A stretch of 64,000 nt of DNA. Source: Agrococcus jejuensis. Its GTDB lineage: Bacteria; Actinomycetota; Actinomycetes; Actinomycetales; Microbacteriaceae. A model generated the notes under the pieces. The model ran no database searches and had not been told where the DNA came from. It worked only from the letters and a program-made list of their open reading frames with translations. Below, in pieces: positions 48,901-56,923 of this stretch (positions are counted from its first letter, which is position 1; each line of letters opens with the position of its first letter). A program made the translations under genes and the position numbers. Location: assembly GCF_007679035.1 (NCBI RefSeq), contig NZ_VEFR01000005.1, positions 62,001-126,000 of the forward strand. Reading direction: 5' to 3'.

Positions 48901-49794
48901 TCATGCTATGGGCGACGCGGCGTCCCCTCGCGCAGGCGCGCTGGGGGACGGTCGCGCGGTGCGACGCCGTGCGACCACCACGACGACGACCACGGGGATC
49001 GCGAGCACCGCGAGCCACGGCAGCGCGGCGCCTGCCGCGATCGCCACCGCGCCTGCCGCCGCGACGAGCGAGCCCCAGCCGGCGGCCAGGCCGTCGAGGA
49101 ACGTCGCAGGCTCGCTCGGTGCGATCGCCTCGGACGCGATCGACACCGTGATGGTCGACAGCGCGACCTGGTCGGCGAGCGACGACTGCTGGGCGAGCAG
49201 CGACTCGAGCTCGGTCGTGCGCGCCGTCAGCTGCCCCTCGATCTCGAGCAGGGTCTCGGTGTCGGCCGCCGTCGCGAGCAGGGTCGTGAGGCGGTCGACC
49301 GACGCGCGCGTCGACGCGACCCGCACGTCGAGGTCCTGCACCTGCTGCGAGACGTCGATGCTCGACACGTCGACGTCGCGCACGTCGCCGACGCCGCGCA
49401 GGTCGTCGAGCATCGCGTCGACCCGATCGGCGGGCACGCGCAACGTGAGCTCGGCGCGCTCGGGCACGTCGTCGGCGCCCGCCGACTCCGACCGCGACGA
49501 CACCGAGCCGCCCGCGGCGGTCGCGAGGTCGGCGGCCGCGTCGGCCGCCTCGATGGGCGCCTCGGCGACGATCGACACCCAGCCGGTCACGATGACCGAC
49601 TGGCCGTCGGCGTCGACGGCGGGCTGGGATGCGTCGAACCCGCCGCCGCCCGACGACGCGACGTCGGGCGACCCCTGCTCGACGGCGGGCATGGGCTGCG
49701 GAGCGGACTCCGCGGAGGTGCCGGACTGCGTCGAGGCGCAGCCGGCCAGCAGCAGGGTCGCGACTGCCGCGGCGAGGGGAGCGATGGTGCGCAT
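48901..49794 (-). CDS. DUF4349 lipoprotein
   Basis: A 297-residue protein. The N-terminal signal ends in a lipobox (LLLAGCAST), so it is probably a lipoprotein. A Gly/Ser linker leads to the DUF4349 domain (SVIVTGWVSIVAEAPIEAADAAADLA, ELTLRVPADRVDAMLDDL). This is followed by a coiled coil at about 170-230 (RVASTRASVDRLTTLLATAADTETLLEIEGQLTAR in outline), a C-terminal membrane helix (LPWLAVLAIPVVVVVVVA) and a basic tail. The protein is therefore anchored at both ends. The start is supported by TACCGT six bases upstream on the minus strand, giving a leaderless message. The function of DUF4349 is unknown; envelope sensing is guesswork. Confidence 0.9.
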   Translation of the reverse strand: MRTIAPLAAAVATLLLAGCASTQSGTSAESAPQPMPAVEQGSPDVASSGGGGFDASQPAVDADGQSVIVTGWVSIVAEAPIEAADAAADLATAAGGSVSSRSESAGADDVPERAELTLRVPADRVDAMLDDLRGVGDVRDVDVSSIDVSQQVQDLDVRVASTRASVDRLTTLLATAADTETLLEIEGQLTARTTELESLLAQQSSLADQVALSTITVSIASEAIAPSEPATFLDGLAAGWGSLVAAAGAVAIAAGAALPWLAVLAIPVVVVVVVARRRTARPSPSAPARGDAASPIA

Positions 49795-49860
49795 GCTCGC
49801 ACGGTAGGCCGCGGCCCCCGCGCGCCGCAGCCCAACCGAGGCGGGCATTCGCACGTCCGA

Positions 49861-49875
49861 CGGACGCGGCGTCCG
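49861..49875 (-). terminator. Short hairpin after TetR gene
   Basis: CGGACGC-G-GCGTCCG, a perfect seven-pair palindrome six bases beyond the stop of the TetR gene on the minus strand. It is short and could be a terminator. Confidence 0.3.
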
Positions 49876-49881
49876 TGGTCC

Positions 49882-50841
49882 TCAGGACCGCTTGCGCGCC
49901 TTCGCGTCCGCCTTCTCCTGCGCCTTCGCCTCGCGCTCGCGCGTGCGCTCCTCGGCGGCGGCCTCGCGCTCGATGGCCCGCTCGGCGATCCTCTGCGCCT
50001 CGCGCCTGGCCTCCGCGAGCCGCGCCTCCGCCTCGCGCACCGCCTTCATCGCATCCTTCACCTTGCGGTCGGCGACGACGGCGGGCGGGATGCGATCGAT
50101 CGCGGCGTCGTCGTGACCACCGTGGTCCATCCACGCCTGCAGGCCGTCGAGCAGCCGGTTGAGGCCGAAGAAGAACGCCCGGTCGGTGCTCGCGAGCGGC
50201 TCGTCGAGGATGCCGTCCTGCACGGCACCTGCGAGATGCGGGAAGCGCTCGACCGTGACGAGCTCGCGCAGCGCCCCGCGCATGTCGTCGTCGATGCGCG
50301 TCTCGTGGCCCGACTCGCCGAACAGGCCGATGTAGCCCATGAGCAGCAGCGCGATCGAGACCTTCGACTCGTCGGGCAGGCGCAGCTCGTCCATCGCGCC
50401 CAGCGCGCCGTCGAGGATCGCGAGGCGGTTCGGGGTCGTGGGCGTCGCCGACGGCGGCATGCTCGTGAGCCACGGATGCGCCTGGTACGCGGCGCGGACC
50501 GACGTCGCCCACGTGCGCAGGCGGGTGCGCCAGCCGCCATCGGTGGGCGGCGAGTGGATCTCCGACGCACGGTCGACCATGAGCAGCAGCAGGTCGTCCT
50601 TGCCCGTGACGTAGCGGTAGAGCGACATGGGCGTGAAGCCCAGCGCCGTCGCGACGCGTCCCATGCTCACGGCGTCGATGCCGTCGGCGTCGGCGATGAC
50701 GATCGCCGCCTCGACGATGCGCTCGGTCGACAGCTCGCGCTTCGGGCCGCGCTGCGGCAGCTCGGCGACGCCCCACGCGATCGCGACGGCGTGGGGGAGC
50801 GCGGGGGCGCCGGGTGCCGGCGCCGAGGATGGCCCGCTCAC
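49882..50841 (-). CDS. TetR/AcrR-family regulator with charged coiled-coil tail
   Basis: A 319-residue repressor. Residues 37-85 hold the TetR helix-turn-helix (STERIVEAAIVIADADGIDAVSMGRVATALGF, TPMSLYRYVTGKDDLLLL in outline), followed by the TetR_C ligand domain (WRTRLRTWATSVRAAYQAHPWL, LLLMGYIGLFGESG, FGLNRLLDGLQAW). Residues 260-319 are an unusual extension of alternating Glu, Arg, Lys and Ala (AEARLAEARREAQRIAERA, KAQEKADAKARKRS), predicted to form a long coiled coil ending in a basic patch. The GTG overlaps the stop of the aldo/keto reductase (GTGA), so the regulator is co-translated with it and probably senses a related compound. Confidence 0.85.
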   Translation of the reverse strand: MSGPSSAPAPGAPALPHAVAIAWGVAELPQRGPKRELSTERIVEAAIVIADADGIDAVSMGRVATALGFTPMSLYRYVTGKDDLLLLMVDRASEIHSPPTDGGWRTRLRTWATSVRAAYQAHPWLTSMPPSATPTTPNRLAILDGALGAMDELRLPDESKVSIALLLMGYIGLFGESGHETRIDDDMRGALRELVTVERFPHLAGAVQDGILDEPLASTDRAFFFGLNRLLDGLQAWMDHGGHDDAAIDRIPPAVVADRKVKDAMKAVREAEARLAEARREAQRIAERAIEREAAAEERTREREAKAQEKADAKARKRS

Positions 50842-51653
50842 GGGCGATCCTCGGGCGCCGTGCCCGTGCGCACGCCCGACTCGAGCGCGGCGATGCGGGC
50901 GAGGTGCTCGCTCGAGAGCGCGGGGATCTCGGCGATGTTCTCGGCGAGGCGCGACGCGTGCATCGACTTGGGTGCCGCTGCTCCGCCGAGCTGCAGGTGC
51001 CAGCGCAGCACGACCTGGGCGGGGCTCGCGTCGACCTCGGCGGCGATCGCGACGAGCGTCGGGTCGTCGAGCAGGCGGCCGCGACCGAGCGGGCTCCACG
51101 CCTGCGTGACGATGCCGTTCGCGGCATGGAAGGCGCGCAGGGCGTGCTGCGGCAGCCACGGGTGCGACTCGACCTGGTTGACGACGGGCCATTCGCCCGT
51201 CTCGTCGAAGAGCGTCTGCAGCTCCGCCTCGCCGAAGTTCGCGACCGCGATCCAGCGCACGCGGCCCTCGTCGCGCAGGGTCTGGAACGCGCGCCACGTC
51301 TCGACGAACGTGCCGCGCGGCGCGCGCGGCCAGTGGATCATGTAGCCGTCGATCACGTCGAGGCCGATGCGCTCCTCCGACGCGGCGAAGTCGGCGAGCA
51401 CGGCGTCGTACGACTGCACGGGGTCGCCCCAGAACTTCGTGACGACCTGCAGCTCGTCGCGCATGCCGCTGTCGCGCACCGCCGCGCCCATCGCGGCCTC
51501 GTTGTCGTACATCTGGGCGCCGTCGATGAGCCGATACCCGGCTGCGAGGCCGTCGGCCACGACGCGCGCCGTCTCGGCGGGCGGCACCTTGTAGAGGCCG
51601 AGGCCGATCGCGGGGATGCTCGAGCCGTCGAGCAGGGGCAGATGGGCGACCAT
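50838..51653 (-). CDS. Aldo/keto reductase
   Basis: A 271-residue AKR of the diketogluconate-reductase branch with its tetrad intact: Asp and Tyr in RLIDGAQMYDNE, Lys in VVTKFWGDP and His in YMIHWPRAP. It has VANFGEAELQTL in place of the more common VSNF, NQVESHPWLPQ, SPLGRGRLL and the cofactor segment PKSMHASRLAENI. It probably reduces a carbonyl compound recognised by the co-translated TetR regulator. The third aldo/keto reductase in the window, it shares overall layout with the one at 13220. The start ATG follows a G-rich stretch that could serve as ribosome site. Confidence 0.88.
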   Translation of the reverse strand: MVAHLPLLDGSSIPAIGLGLYKVPPAETARVVADGLAAGYRLIDGAQMYDNEAAMGAAVRDSGMRDELQVVTKFWGDPVQSYDAVLADFAASEERIGLDVIDGYMIHWPRAPRGTFVETWRAFQTLRDEGRVRWIAVANFGEAELQTLFDETGEWPVVNQVESHPWLPQHALRAFHAANGIVTQAWSPLGRGRLLDDPTLVAIAAEVDASPAQVVLRWHLQLGGAAAPKSMHASRLAENIAEIPALSSEHLARIAALESGVRTGTAPEDRP

Positions 51654-51751
51654 GCCCCCATCCTGGCGTAGACCGCTGCGCGGGGTGCGTCCCGCGAGGC
51701 GCGCGCTGCGCTCGCGCGAGCCACCGGGTCGCCCGGCGCGTGCGACCCGGA

Positions 51752-51772
51752 TGCCGCGCGGTCAGCGCGGCA
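51752..51772 (-). terminator. Hairpin at the end of the MFS gene
   Basis: TGCCGCGC (51752-51759) pairs with GCGCGGCA (51765-51772). The loop includes the stop codon of the MFS gene, a layout also seen at 29222-29244. Confidence 0.5.
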
Positions 51773-52964
51773 GCTCGACCGGCGCCGTCTCGGGCGGCTC
51801 GCCGATGCCCTGCGTGAGGTCGGGCTGCCGCGAGCGCAGCGCCCACGCGACGATCGCCGCCGCCGACGCGAGCACGAAGGCCACGGCGAAGCCGCCGATC
51901 GGCCCCTGCCAGTCGATGAGGATGCCTGCGACCGCAGAGCCCACGGCCGCGCCGATCAGCTGGCCCGACCCGATCCATCCGTACGCCTCGGGGGTGTCCG
52001 AGAACTTCACGGTCGCGGCGACGATCGACGACATCGCCGAGAGCGCCGGCGCGATGCCGATGCCGGCGAGGAAGAACATGAGCGCGAGCCACCAGAAGTC
52101 GAGGATGAGGCAGGCGAGGCCGAAGCCGACGGCGCACACGGCGATGCGGATCGCGAGCGAGCGGCGGTGGATCGTGACGCCGCCGAGCGCGAGGCCGCCG
52201 ACGAGCGAGCCGAACGCGTTCGCGGCGATGACCATGCCCGCCTCGAAGCCGTCGTGGCCGAACACCGAGACGACCGCGGCCTCCGACGCCGCGAAGCCGC
52301 CGATGAGCAGCATGCCCGTGACGACGACGAGCACGACGGGCACCTTCCGCAGCACGCCGCCGATGCGCTTCGCCGATGGCGGGATGCGCATGCGGCCGAC
52401 CTCGGGGGAGAGGATGAACCACAGCCCGCCGAGCAGCTGCACCGCGGCCGCCGTCACGAGGCCCTCGACCGTGCCGACCTGCGTCGAGATGAACGTGATC
52501 GCGACGGGGCCGACGACCCAGATGATCTCCTGCAGCGTCGCGTCGAGGCTGAAGAGCCTCGTCAGCAGCCGCTGCGTCACCATCGTCGGGTACAGCGTGC
52601 GCACGGCAGGGGTGATGGGCGGCATCGCGAGGCCCGCGATGGCGCCGATGCCCGTCATGGCGAGCAGGCTCAGCGGCACGAGCGCGATCGTGAGGATGCT
52701 CGCGGCGGCGACGACGAGCGTGAGCAGCAGCACCGGGCGGGTGCCCCAGCGGCTCATCCACCGCGTCGTCAGCGGGCCCGCGACGCCCTGGCCGATCGAG
52801 AGCGCGGCGAGCACGAGGCCTGCGGCGGCGTACGAGTCGAAGGTGCGCTCGACGTGCAGCAGCAGGCCGAGCGAGTACATGCCCTGCGGGAACCGGGCGA
52901 CGAGCTGCGCCGTCATGATGCGTGCGACGCCGGGAGCCTGCAGGACCTCCCCGTACGCGCGCAT
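51762..52964 (-). CDS. MFS transporter
   Basis: A 400-residue major facilitator with about twelve membrane helices. The first cytoplasmic loop has a degenerate signature (LTTRWMSRWGTRPVLLLT) matching the GxLaDrxGrkxxl motif between helices 2 and 3. Other features are FGSLVGGLALGGVTIHRRSLAIR and GWIGSGQLIGAAVGSAVAGILIDWQGP. It looks like a drug or metabolite exporter of the DHA1 kind; the substrate is unknown. TAGGAT on the minus strand (52977-52972) lies seven bases before the ATG, so it is probably leaderless. It is transcribed toward the aldo/keto reductase and TetR genes, but a hairpin at its stop separates them. Confidence 0.85.
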   Translation of the reverse strand: MRAYGEVLQAPGVARIMTAQLVARFPQGMYSLGLLLHVERTFDSYAAAGLVLAALSIGQGVAGPLTTRWMSRWGTRPVLLLTLVVAAASILTIALVPLSLLAMTGIGAIAGLAMPPITPAVRTLYPTMVTQRLLTRLFSLDATLQEIIWVVGPVAITFISTQVGTVEGLVTAAAVQLLGGLWFILSPEVGRMRIPPSAKRIGGVLRKVPVVLVVVTGMLLIGGFAASEAAVVSVFGHDGFEAGMVIAANAFGSLVGGLALGGVTIHRRSLAIRIAVCAVGFGLACLILDFWWLALMFFLAGIGIAPALSAMSSIVAATVKFSDTPEAYGWIGSGQLIGAAVGSAVAGILIDWQGPIGGFAVAFVLASAAAIVAWALRSRQPDLTQGIGEPPETAPVELPR

Positions 52965-53023
52965 GCCCGCGATCCTATCCCGCGTCTGGCCGTCTGCTGG
53001 GTGCAGTCAGCCCGCGTCGCGAC

Positions 53024-53761
53024 TCAGCGCGGCGCCATGCGGATCGCGCCGTCGAGGCGGATCGTCTCGCCGTTCAGCATCGGGTTCTCGACGACGTGGC
53101 GCACGAGCGCCGCGTACTCCGACGGGTCGCCGAGCCTCGAGGGATGCGGGACCTGCTCGGCGAGCGACGCCTGCGCCGCCTCCGGCAGCCCGGCCATCAT
53201 CGGCGTGCGGAAGATGCCGGGTGCGATCGTCATGACGCGGATGCGGCTGCGTGCGAGCTCGCGCGCGAGCGGCAGCGTCATCGCCGCGACGCCGCCCTTC
53301 GACGCGGAGTACGCCGCCTGCCCCACCTGGCCGTCGAACGCTGCGACGGATGCGGTGTGCACGAGCACGCCGCGCTCCTCGCCGACCGCCTCGGTCTCCT
53401 GCATCCGCGCCGCGGCGAGCCGCGCGACGTTGAACGTGCCGACGAGGTTCACGGCGATGACGCGCGAGAACCGATCGAGCGGCAGCGGCCCCTCCTTGCC
53501 GACCATGCGCTCGGCGGTCGCGATGCCCGCGCACTGCACGACGATGCGCAGCGGCGCCGCCTCGCTCGCCGCATCCACGGCGCGCTGCACCTGCTGCTCG
53601 TCGGTGACGTCGGTCTCGACGGAGCGGATGCCCTCGGCGTCGCTCGCGCGCATGTCGGCGACGACGACGTGGGCGCCGGCATCCCGCAGCATGGCGGCGG
53701 TGGCGGCGCCGAGTCCGCTCGCGCCGCCGGTGACGAGCGCGCTGGTGCCTGCGATGTCCAT
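53024..53761 (-). CDS. SDR-family 3-hydroxyacyl-CoA dehydrogenase-like protein
   Basis: A 245-residue classical SDR with [18 protein letters not shown] (NAD loop), the Ser138-Tyr151-Lys155 catalytic set ([16 protein letters not shown]), and [17 protein letters not shown]. The length, the aspartate in VVVADMR that selects NAD, and the end [18 protein letters not shown] match the HSD10/3-hydroxyacyl-CoA dehydrogenase type used in beta-oxidation or isoleucine breakdown. The ATG follows GAGGAGG. It lies 41 bases after the thiolase gene on the same strand, so the two form an operon for the last two steps of an acyl-CoA degradation route. Confidence 0.88.
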   Translation of the reverse strand: MDIAGTSALVTGGASGLGAATAAMLRDAGAHVVVADMRASDAEGIRSVETDVTDEQQVQRAVDAASEAAPLRIVVQCAGIATAERMVGKEGPLPLDRFSRVIAVNLVGTFNVARLAAARMQETEAVGEERGVLVHTASVAAFDGQVGQAAYSASKGGVAAMTLPLARELARSRIRVMTIAPGIFRTPMMAGLPEAAQASLAEQVPHPSRLGDPSEYAALVRHVVENPMLNGETIRLDGAIRMAPR

Positions 53762-53802
53762 GGAGCCTCCTCGTGGGATGGGTGGAAGTCGTGCGGTGAG
53801 GG

Positions 53803-54963
53803 TCAGAGCCGCTCGACGAGCGTGGCGTTGGCCATGCCGCCGCCCTCGCACATCGTCTGCAGCCCGTAGCGGGTGCCCGAGCGCTCGAGGCCGTGCACGA
53901 GCGTCGTCATGATGCGCGTGCCGCTCGAGCCGAGCGCGTGCCCGAGGGCGATGGCGCCGCCGCGCGCGTTGAGCCGGTCGCCGTCGCCGCCGATCGCGGC
54001 GAGCCACGCGAGCGGGATGGAGGCGAACGCCTCGTTGACCTCGACGAGGTCGACGTCGTCGATGCGCATGCGCTGCCGGTCGAGGATGCGGTCGGTCGCG
54101 GGGATGACGCCCGACAGCATCTCGACGGGGTCGGAGCCGACGACGACGGAGTCCACGATGCGCACGCGCGGCGTCAGCCCGTGCGCGACCGCGAAGGCCT
54201 CGCTCGTGACGAGCACGGCGGAGGCGCCGTCGGTGAGGGGCGACGCGTTGCCGGCCGTGACCGACCAGTCGAGGCCGGGATGCTCGGCGGCGAGCGCATC
54301 GGTGCGGAACGCGGGCTGCAGCGTGGCGAGGCGCTCGAGGGTCGTGCCGGGGCGGACGGTCTCGTCGACGCCGTGGTCGCCGTCGATGCCCGCGACCGTC
54401 AGGATCTCGTCGCCCCACTCGATGGCGGCGGCGCGGGCGTGGCTGCGGGCGGCGTACTCGTCCTGCGCATCCCGCCCGATGCCGAAGCGCGCGGCGACGA
54501 GCTCTGCGGCGACGCCCTGGTGCGTGAGCCCGGGGAAGCGCCCGCGCACCTGCCCCGGGATGGGGTCGCGCCCGACGGCGGCGGAGCCGATGGGATGCGT
54601 CGACATGAGCTCGACGCCGCACGCGACGACGCACTCGGCGAGGCCCGACGCGATCGCGGCGTGGGCGAAGTGGATGGCCTGCTGGCTCGAGCCGCACTGC
54701 CGGTCGATCGTCGTGCCCGGCACCGTCACGGGGAGGCCGGCTGCGAGCGCGGCGGTGCGGGCGACGTTCTGCGTCTGCTGCCCGACCTGGCTCACGCATC
54801 CCGCGTACACGTCGTCGACGAGCGCGGGGTCGATGCCCGCGCGATCGACGAGCTCGGCGATGACCGTGCCGAGCAGGGCGGCGGGATGCCACGCGGACAG
54901 GGCACCGCCGGGCTTGCCCCTGCCCGATGCGGTGCGCAGGACGTCGACGATGACGGCGCTCAC
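53803..54963 (-). CDS. Acetyl-CoA acetyltransferase (thiolase)
   Basis: A 386-residue thiolase with nucleophile Cys90 in [15 protein letters not shown], the catalytic His in [16 protein letters not shown] near 340 and the second Cys in [16 protein letters not shown] near the end. All three catalytic elements are kept. The sequence is of the degradative/actinobacterial FadA-like kind rather than a sterol carrier thiolase. The GTG has TAGGTT on the minus strand (54975-54970) six bases upstream, so it is probably leaderless. It is the first gene of a two-gene operon with an SDR and faces the carboxylesterase gene. Confidence 0.92.
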   Translation of the reverse strand: MSAVIVDVLRTASGRGKPGGALSAWHPAALLGTVIAELVDRAGIDPALVDDVYAGCVSQVGQQTQNVARTAALAAGLPVTVPGTTIDRQCGSSQQAIHFAHAAIASGLAECVVACGVELMSTHPIGSAAVGRDPIPGQVRGRFPGLTHQGVAAELVAARFGIGRDAQDEYAARSHARAAAIEWGDEILTVAGIDGDHGVDETVRPGTTLERLATLQPAFRTDALAAEHPGLDWSVTAGNASPLTDGASAVLVTSEAFAVAHGLTPRVRIVDSVVVGSDPVEMLSGVIPATDRILDRQRMRIDDVDLVEVNEAFASIPLAWLAAIGGDGDRLNARGGAIALGHALGSSGTRIMTTLVHGLERSGTRYGLQTMCEGGGMANATLVERL

Positions 54964-55117
54964 GCTCCCAACCTAGCGGCGGCGCCCCTCGGGTGATTGG
55001 TCACGTCTGGCGCTCGATCGGGCAGGAGTGGTCGACGACACGCCGTGGGGCGAACCACGACTGCCCGATCACGGCCACCACAGGCGCGGCAGAGGAGGGA
55101 TGCGTAGCGTCGAGCGG

Positions 55118-56866
55118 GTGAGCGGCGAGCGGAGGGATGCGGGTGCGGATGGCGCTCGCGATGCGGCCGACGCGAACCGCGGCGCTCGCGATGGCGACGA
55201 CATCGTCGTCCCCACGCCCTCGGGCCGCGTGCGCGGCCGGTGGGAGACGGTCGGCTCGCCGTCGAGTCGAGCCCACGGGCGACCGACCGCGCAGGTCGCC
55301 GCGTTCCGCGGCATCCCGTACGCCGAGGCACCGATCGGCGCGCGGCGATTCGGCGCGCCGGTGCCGAAGGCGCCCTGGGACGGCATCCGCGACGCCACCG
55401 CGAACGGCGCGACGCCGCAGCGCGTCGGCGACCCGCGGGCGCTCATCCCCGAGCCGAGCGTCGCCGGCGACGACACCCTGCACGTCACCGTGCTCACCCC
55501 CGACCCGAGCGCCGACGCGCACCTGCCCGTGCTCGTCTGGATCCACGGCGGCGGCTACACGACCGGCTCGCCAGCGAGCCCCTGGTACGGCAACGGCACC
55601 TTCGCGCGCGACGGCGTCGTCACGGTGCTCGTCTCGTACCGACTCGGCTTCGACGGGTTCGGCTGGATCGAGGGCGTGCCGCAGAACCGCGGGGTGCGCG
55701 ACTGGCTCTGCGCGCTCGAGTGGGTGCAGCGGCACGTCGCAGCGTTCGGCGGCGACCCCTCGCGCGTCACGGTCGCGGGGCAGTCGGCGGGCGGCGGCGC
55801 CGTGCTGTCGCTGCTCGGGATGCGGGCTGCCGTCGGCCTGCTCGCGCAGGCGTGGGCGGCGTCCCCGGCGCTCGCCGACGTGCCCGAGCAGACGGCGCGC
55901 GCGCTGGCGGCGCGGCTCGGCGACCGCCTCGGGATCGGCGCGCACGGCGGCGTGCCGTCGCTCGAGACCATGCGCCGCACGACCGAGCACGACGTGCTGC
56001 GCGCGCAGCCGAAGGCGCGTCGCGGGGCCGGGCGAGGGCTCTACCGGCTCGTCGACGAGCTGCTCGCGATCGGCCCGGTCGTCGATGGCGAGCTCGTCGA
56101 GCGGCCCACGATGGATGCGCTCGCCGCCGGCGCCGGCGCGGCGGTGCCGCTCGTCGTGGGGGCGATGCACGACGAGCTCGCGCTCACCGAGGCGCTCGTG
56201 CCGCGCTGGCTGCGCGGTGCGACGGGTGCGCTGCGGGCGATCCCGAGCCGCGCGACCCTCGGCGCGGCGCACGTCGATGCCGCGACGAGGCGCGCGTACG
56301 TCGCCGCGAATCCCGACGCCGCGCGCGCCGGTGCCGGCGCGCTCGCGTGCCGCTACCTCTCCGACGTCATCTTCAGCGGCACGGTCGTGGGCGCCGCGCA
56401 TGCGCGCGAGCATGCCGCAGACCCGACGGTGCGCGCCCGGCGCACGCTCGAGCATCCGGATCCGGCGGTGCGCGCGGGCGAGCGGGTGCCCGCCGCGCTC
56501 GCAGGCGGGGCCGACACGTGGGCGTACCGCTTCGACTGGGCGTCGCCGACGCGCGGCGCGGCCGTGCACTGCGTCGACGTGCCGTTCGCGTTCGATGCGC
56601 TCGGCGACGCGCACGCCGAGCGCCTCGTCGGCGCCGACGCCCCGCAGCCGCTCGCCGACGCGGTGCACGGCGCGATGGTGGCGTTCGCGACCGACGGCGC
56701 CCCCGGCTGGCGGGCCTGGTCGGAGGCTCCGGGCGTCACGCGCATCCTGGGCAGCGCATCCGACCTCGCCGCAGACTCGACGCCCACGGTCGACCCGGCC
56801 GGCTGGTCTCGCCTCGCGCCGCTCACGGCAGCGGGCATCGCCCCGCGCCGCCCTCGAGCCCTGTGA
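55118..56866 (+). CDS. Type-B carboxylesterase
   Basis: A 582-residue carboxylesterase/lipase of the COesterase family. The first 28 residues are polar and have no signal peptide, so it is cytoplasmic. Motifs are VAAFRGIPYAEAPIGARRF, the oxyanion hole VLVWIHGGGYTTGS, nucleophile Ser223 in VTVAGQSAGGGAV, NRGVRDWLCALEWVQRHVAAFGGDP in outline, and the late catalytic His in AAVHCVDVPFAF. Length exceeds the usual 500 or so because of a central insertion (about 270-400). The GTG has TAGCGT (55105-55110) seven bases upstream. It may hydrolyse esters of xenobiotics; the substrate is unknown. Confidence 0.9.
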   Translation: MSGERRDAGADGARDAADANRGARDGDDIVVPTPSGRVRGRWETVGSPSSRAHGRPTAQVAAFRGIPYAEAPIGARRFGAPVPKAPWDGIRDATANGATPQRVGDPRALIPEPSVAGDDTLHVTVLTPDPSADAHLPVLVWIHGGGYTTGSPASPWYGNGTFARDGVVTVLVSYRLGFDGFGWIEGVPQNRGVRDWLCALEWVQRHVAAFGGDPSRVTVAGQSAGGGAVLSLLGMRAAVGLLAQAWAASPALADVPEQTARALAARLGDRLGIGAHGGVPSLETMRRTTEHDVLRAQPKARRGAGRGLYRLVDELLAIGPVVDGELVERPTMDALAAGAGAAVPLVVGAMHDELALTEALVPRWLRGATGALRAIPSRATLGAAHVDAATRRAYVAANPDAARAGAGALACRYLSDVIFSGTVVGAAHAREHAADPTVRARRTLEHPDPAVRAGERVPAALAGGADTWAYRFDWASPTRGAAVHCVDVPFAFDALGDAHAERLVGADAPQPLADAVHGAMVAFATDGAPGWRAWSEAPGVTRILGSASDLAADSTPTVDPAGWSRLAPLTAAGIAPRRPRAL

Positions 56867-56871
56867 GGTTC

Positions 56872-56901
56872 TCGGCCACCTCTGGCATCGACCGTGGCCG
56901 A
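56872..56901. terminator. Bidirectional hairpin between esterase and hrpA
   Basis: TCGGCCAC (56872-56879) and GTGGCCGA (56894-56901) around a 14-base loop between two convergent genes. Confidence 0.5.
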
Positions 56902-56923
56902 ATGCCTCGAGACGTTCGGGGGA

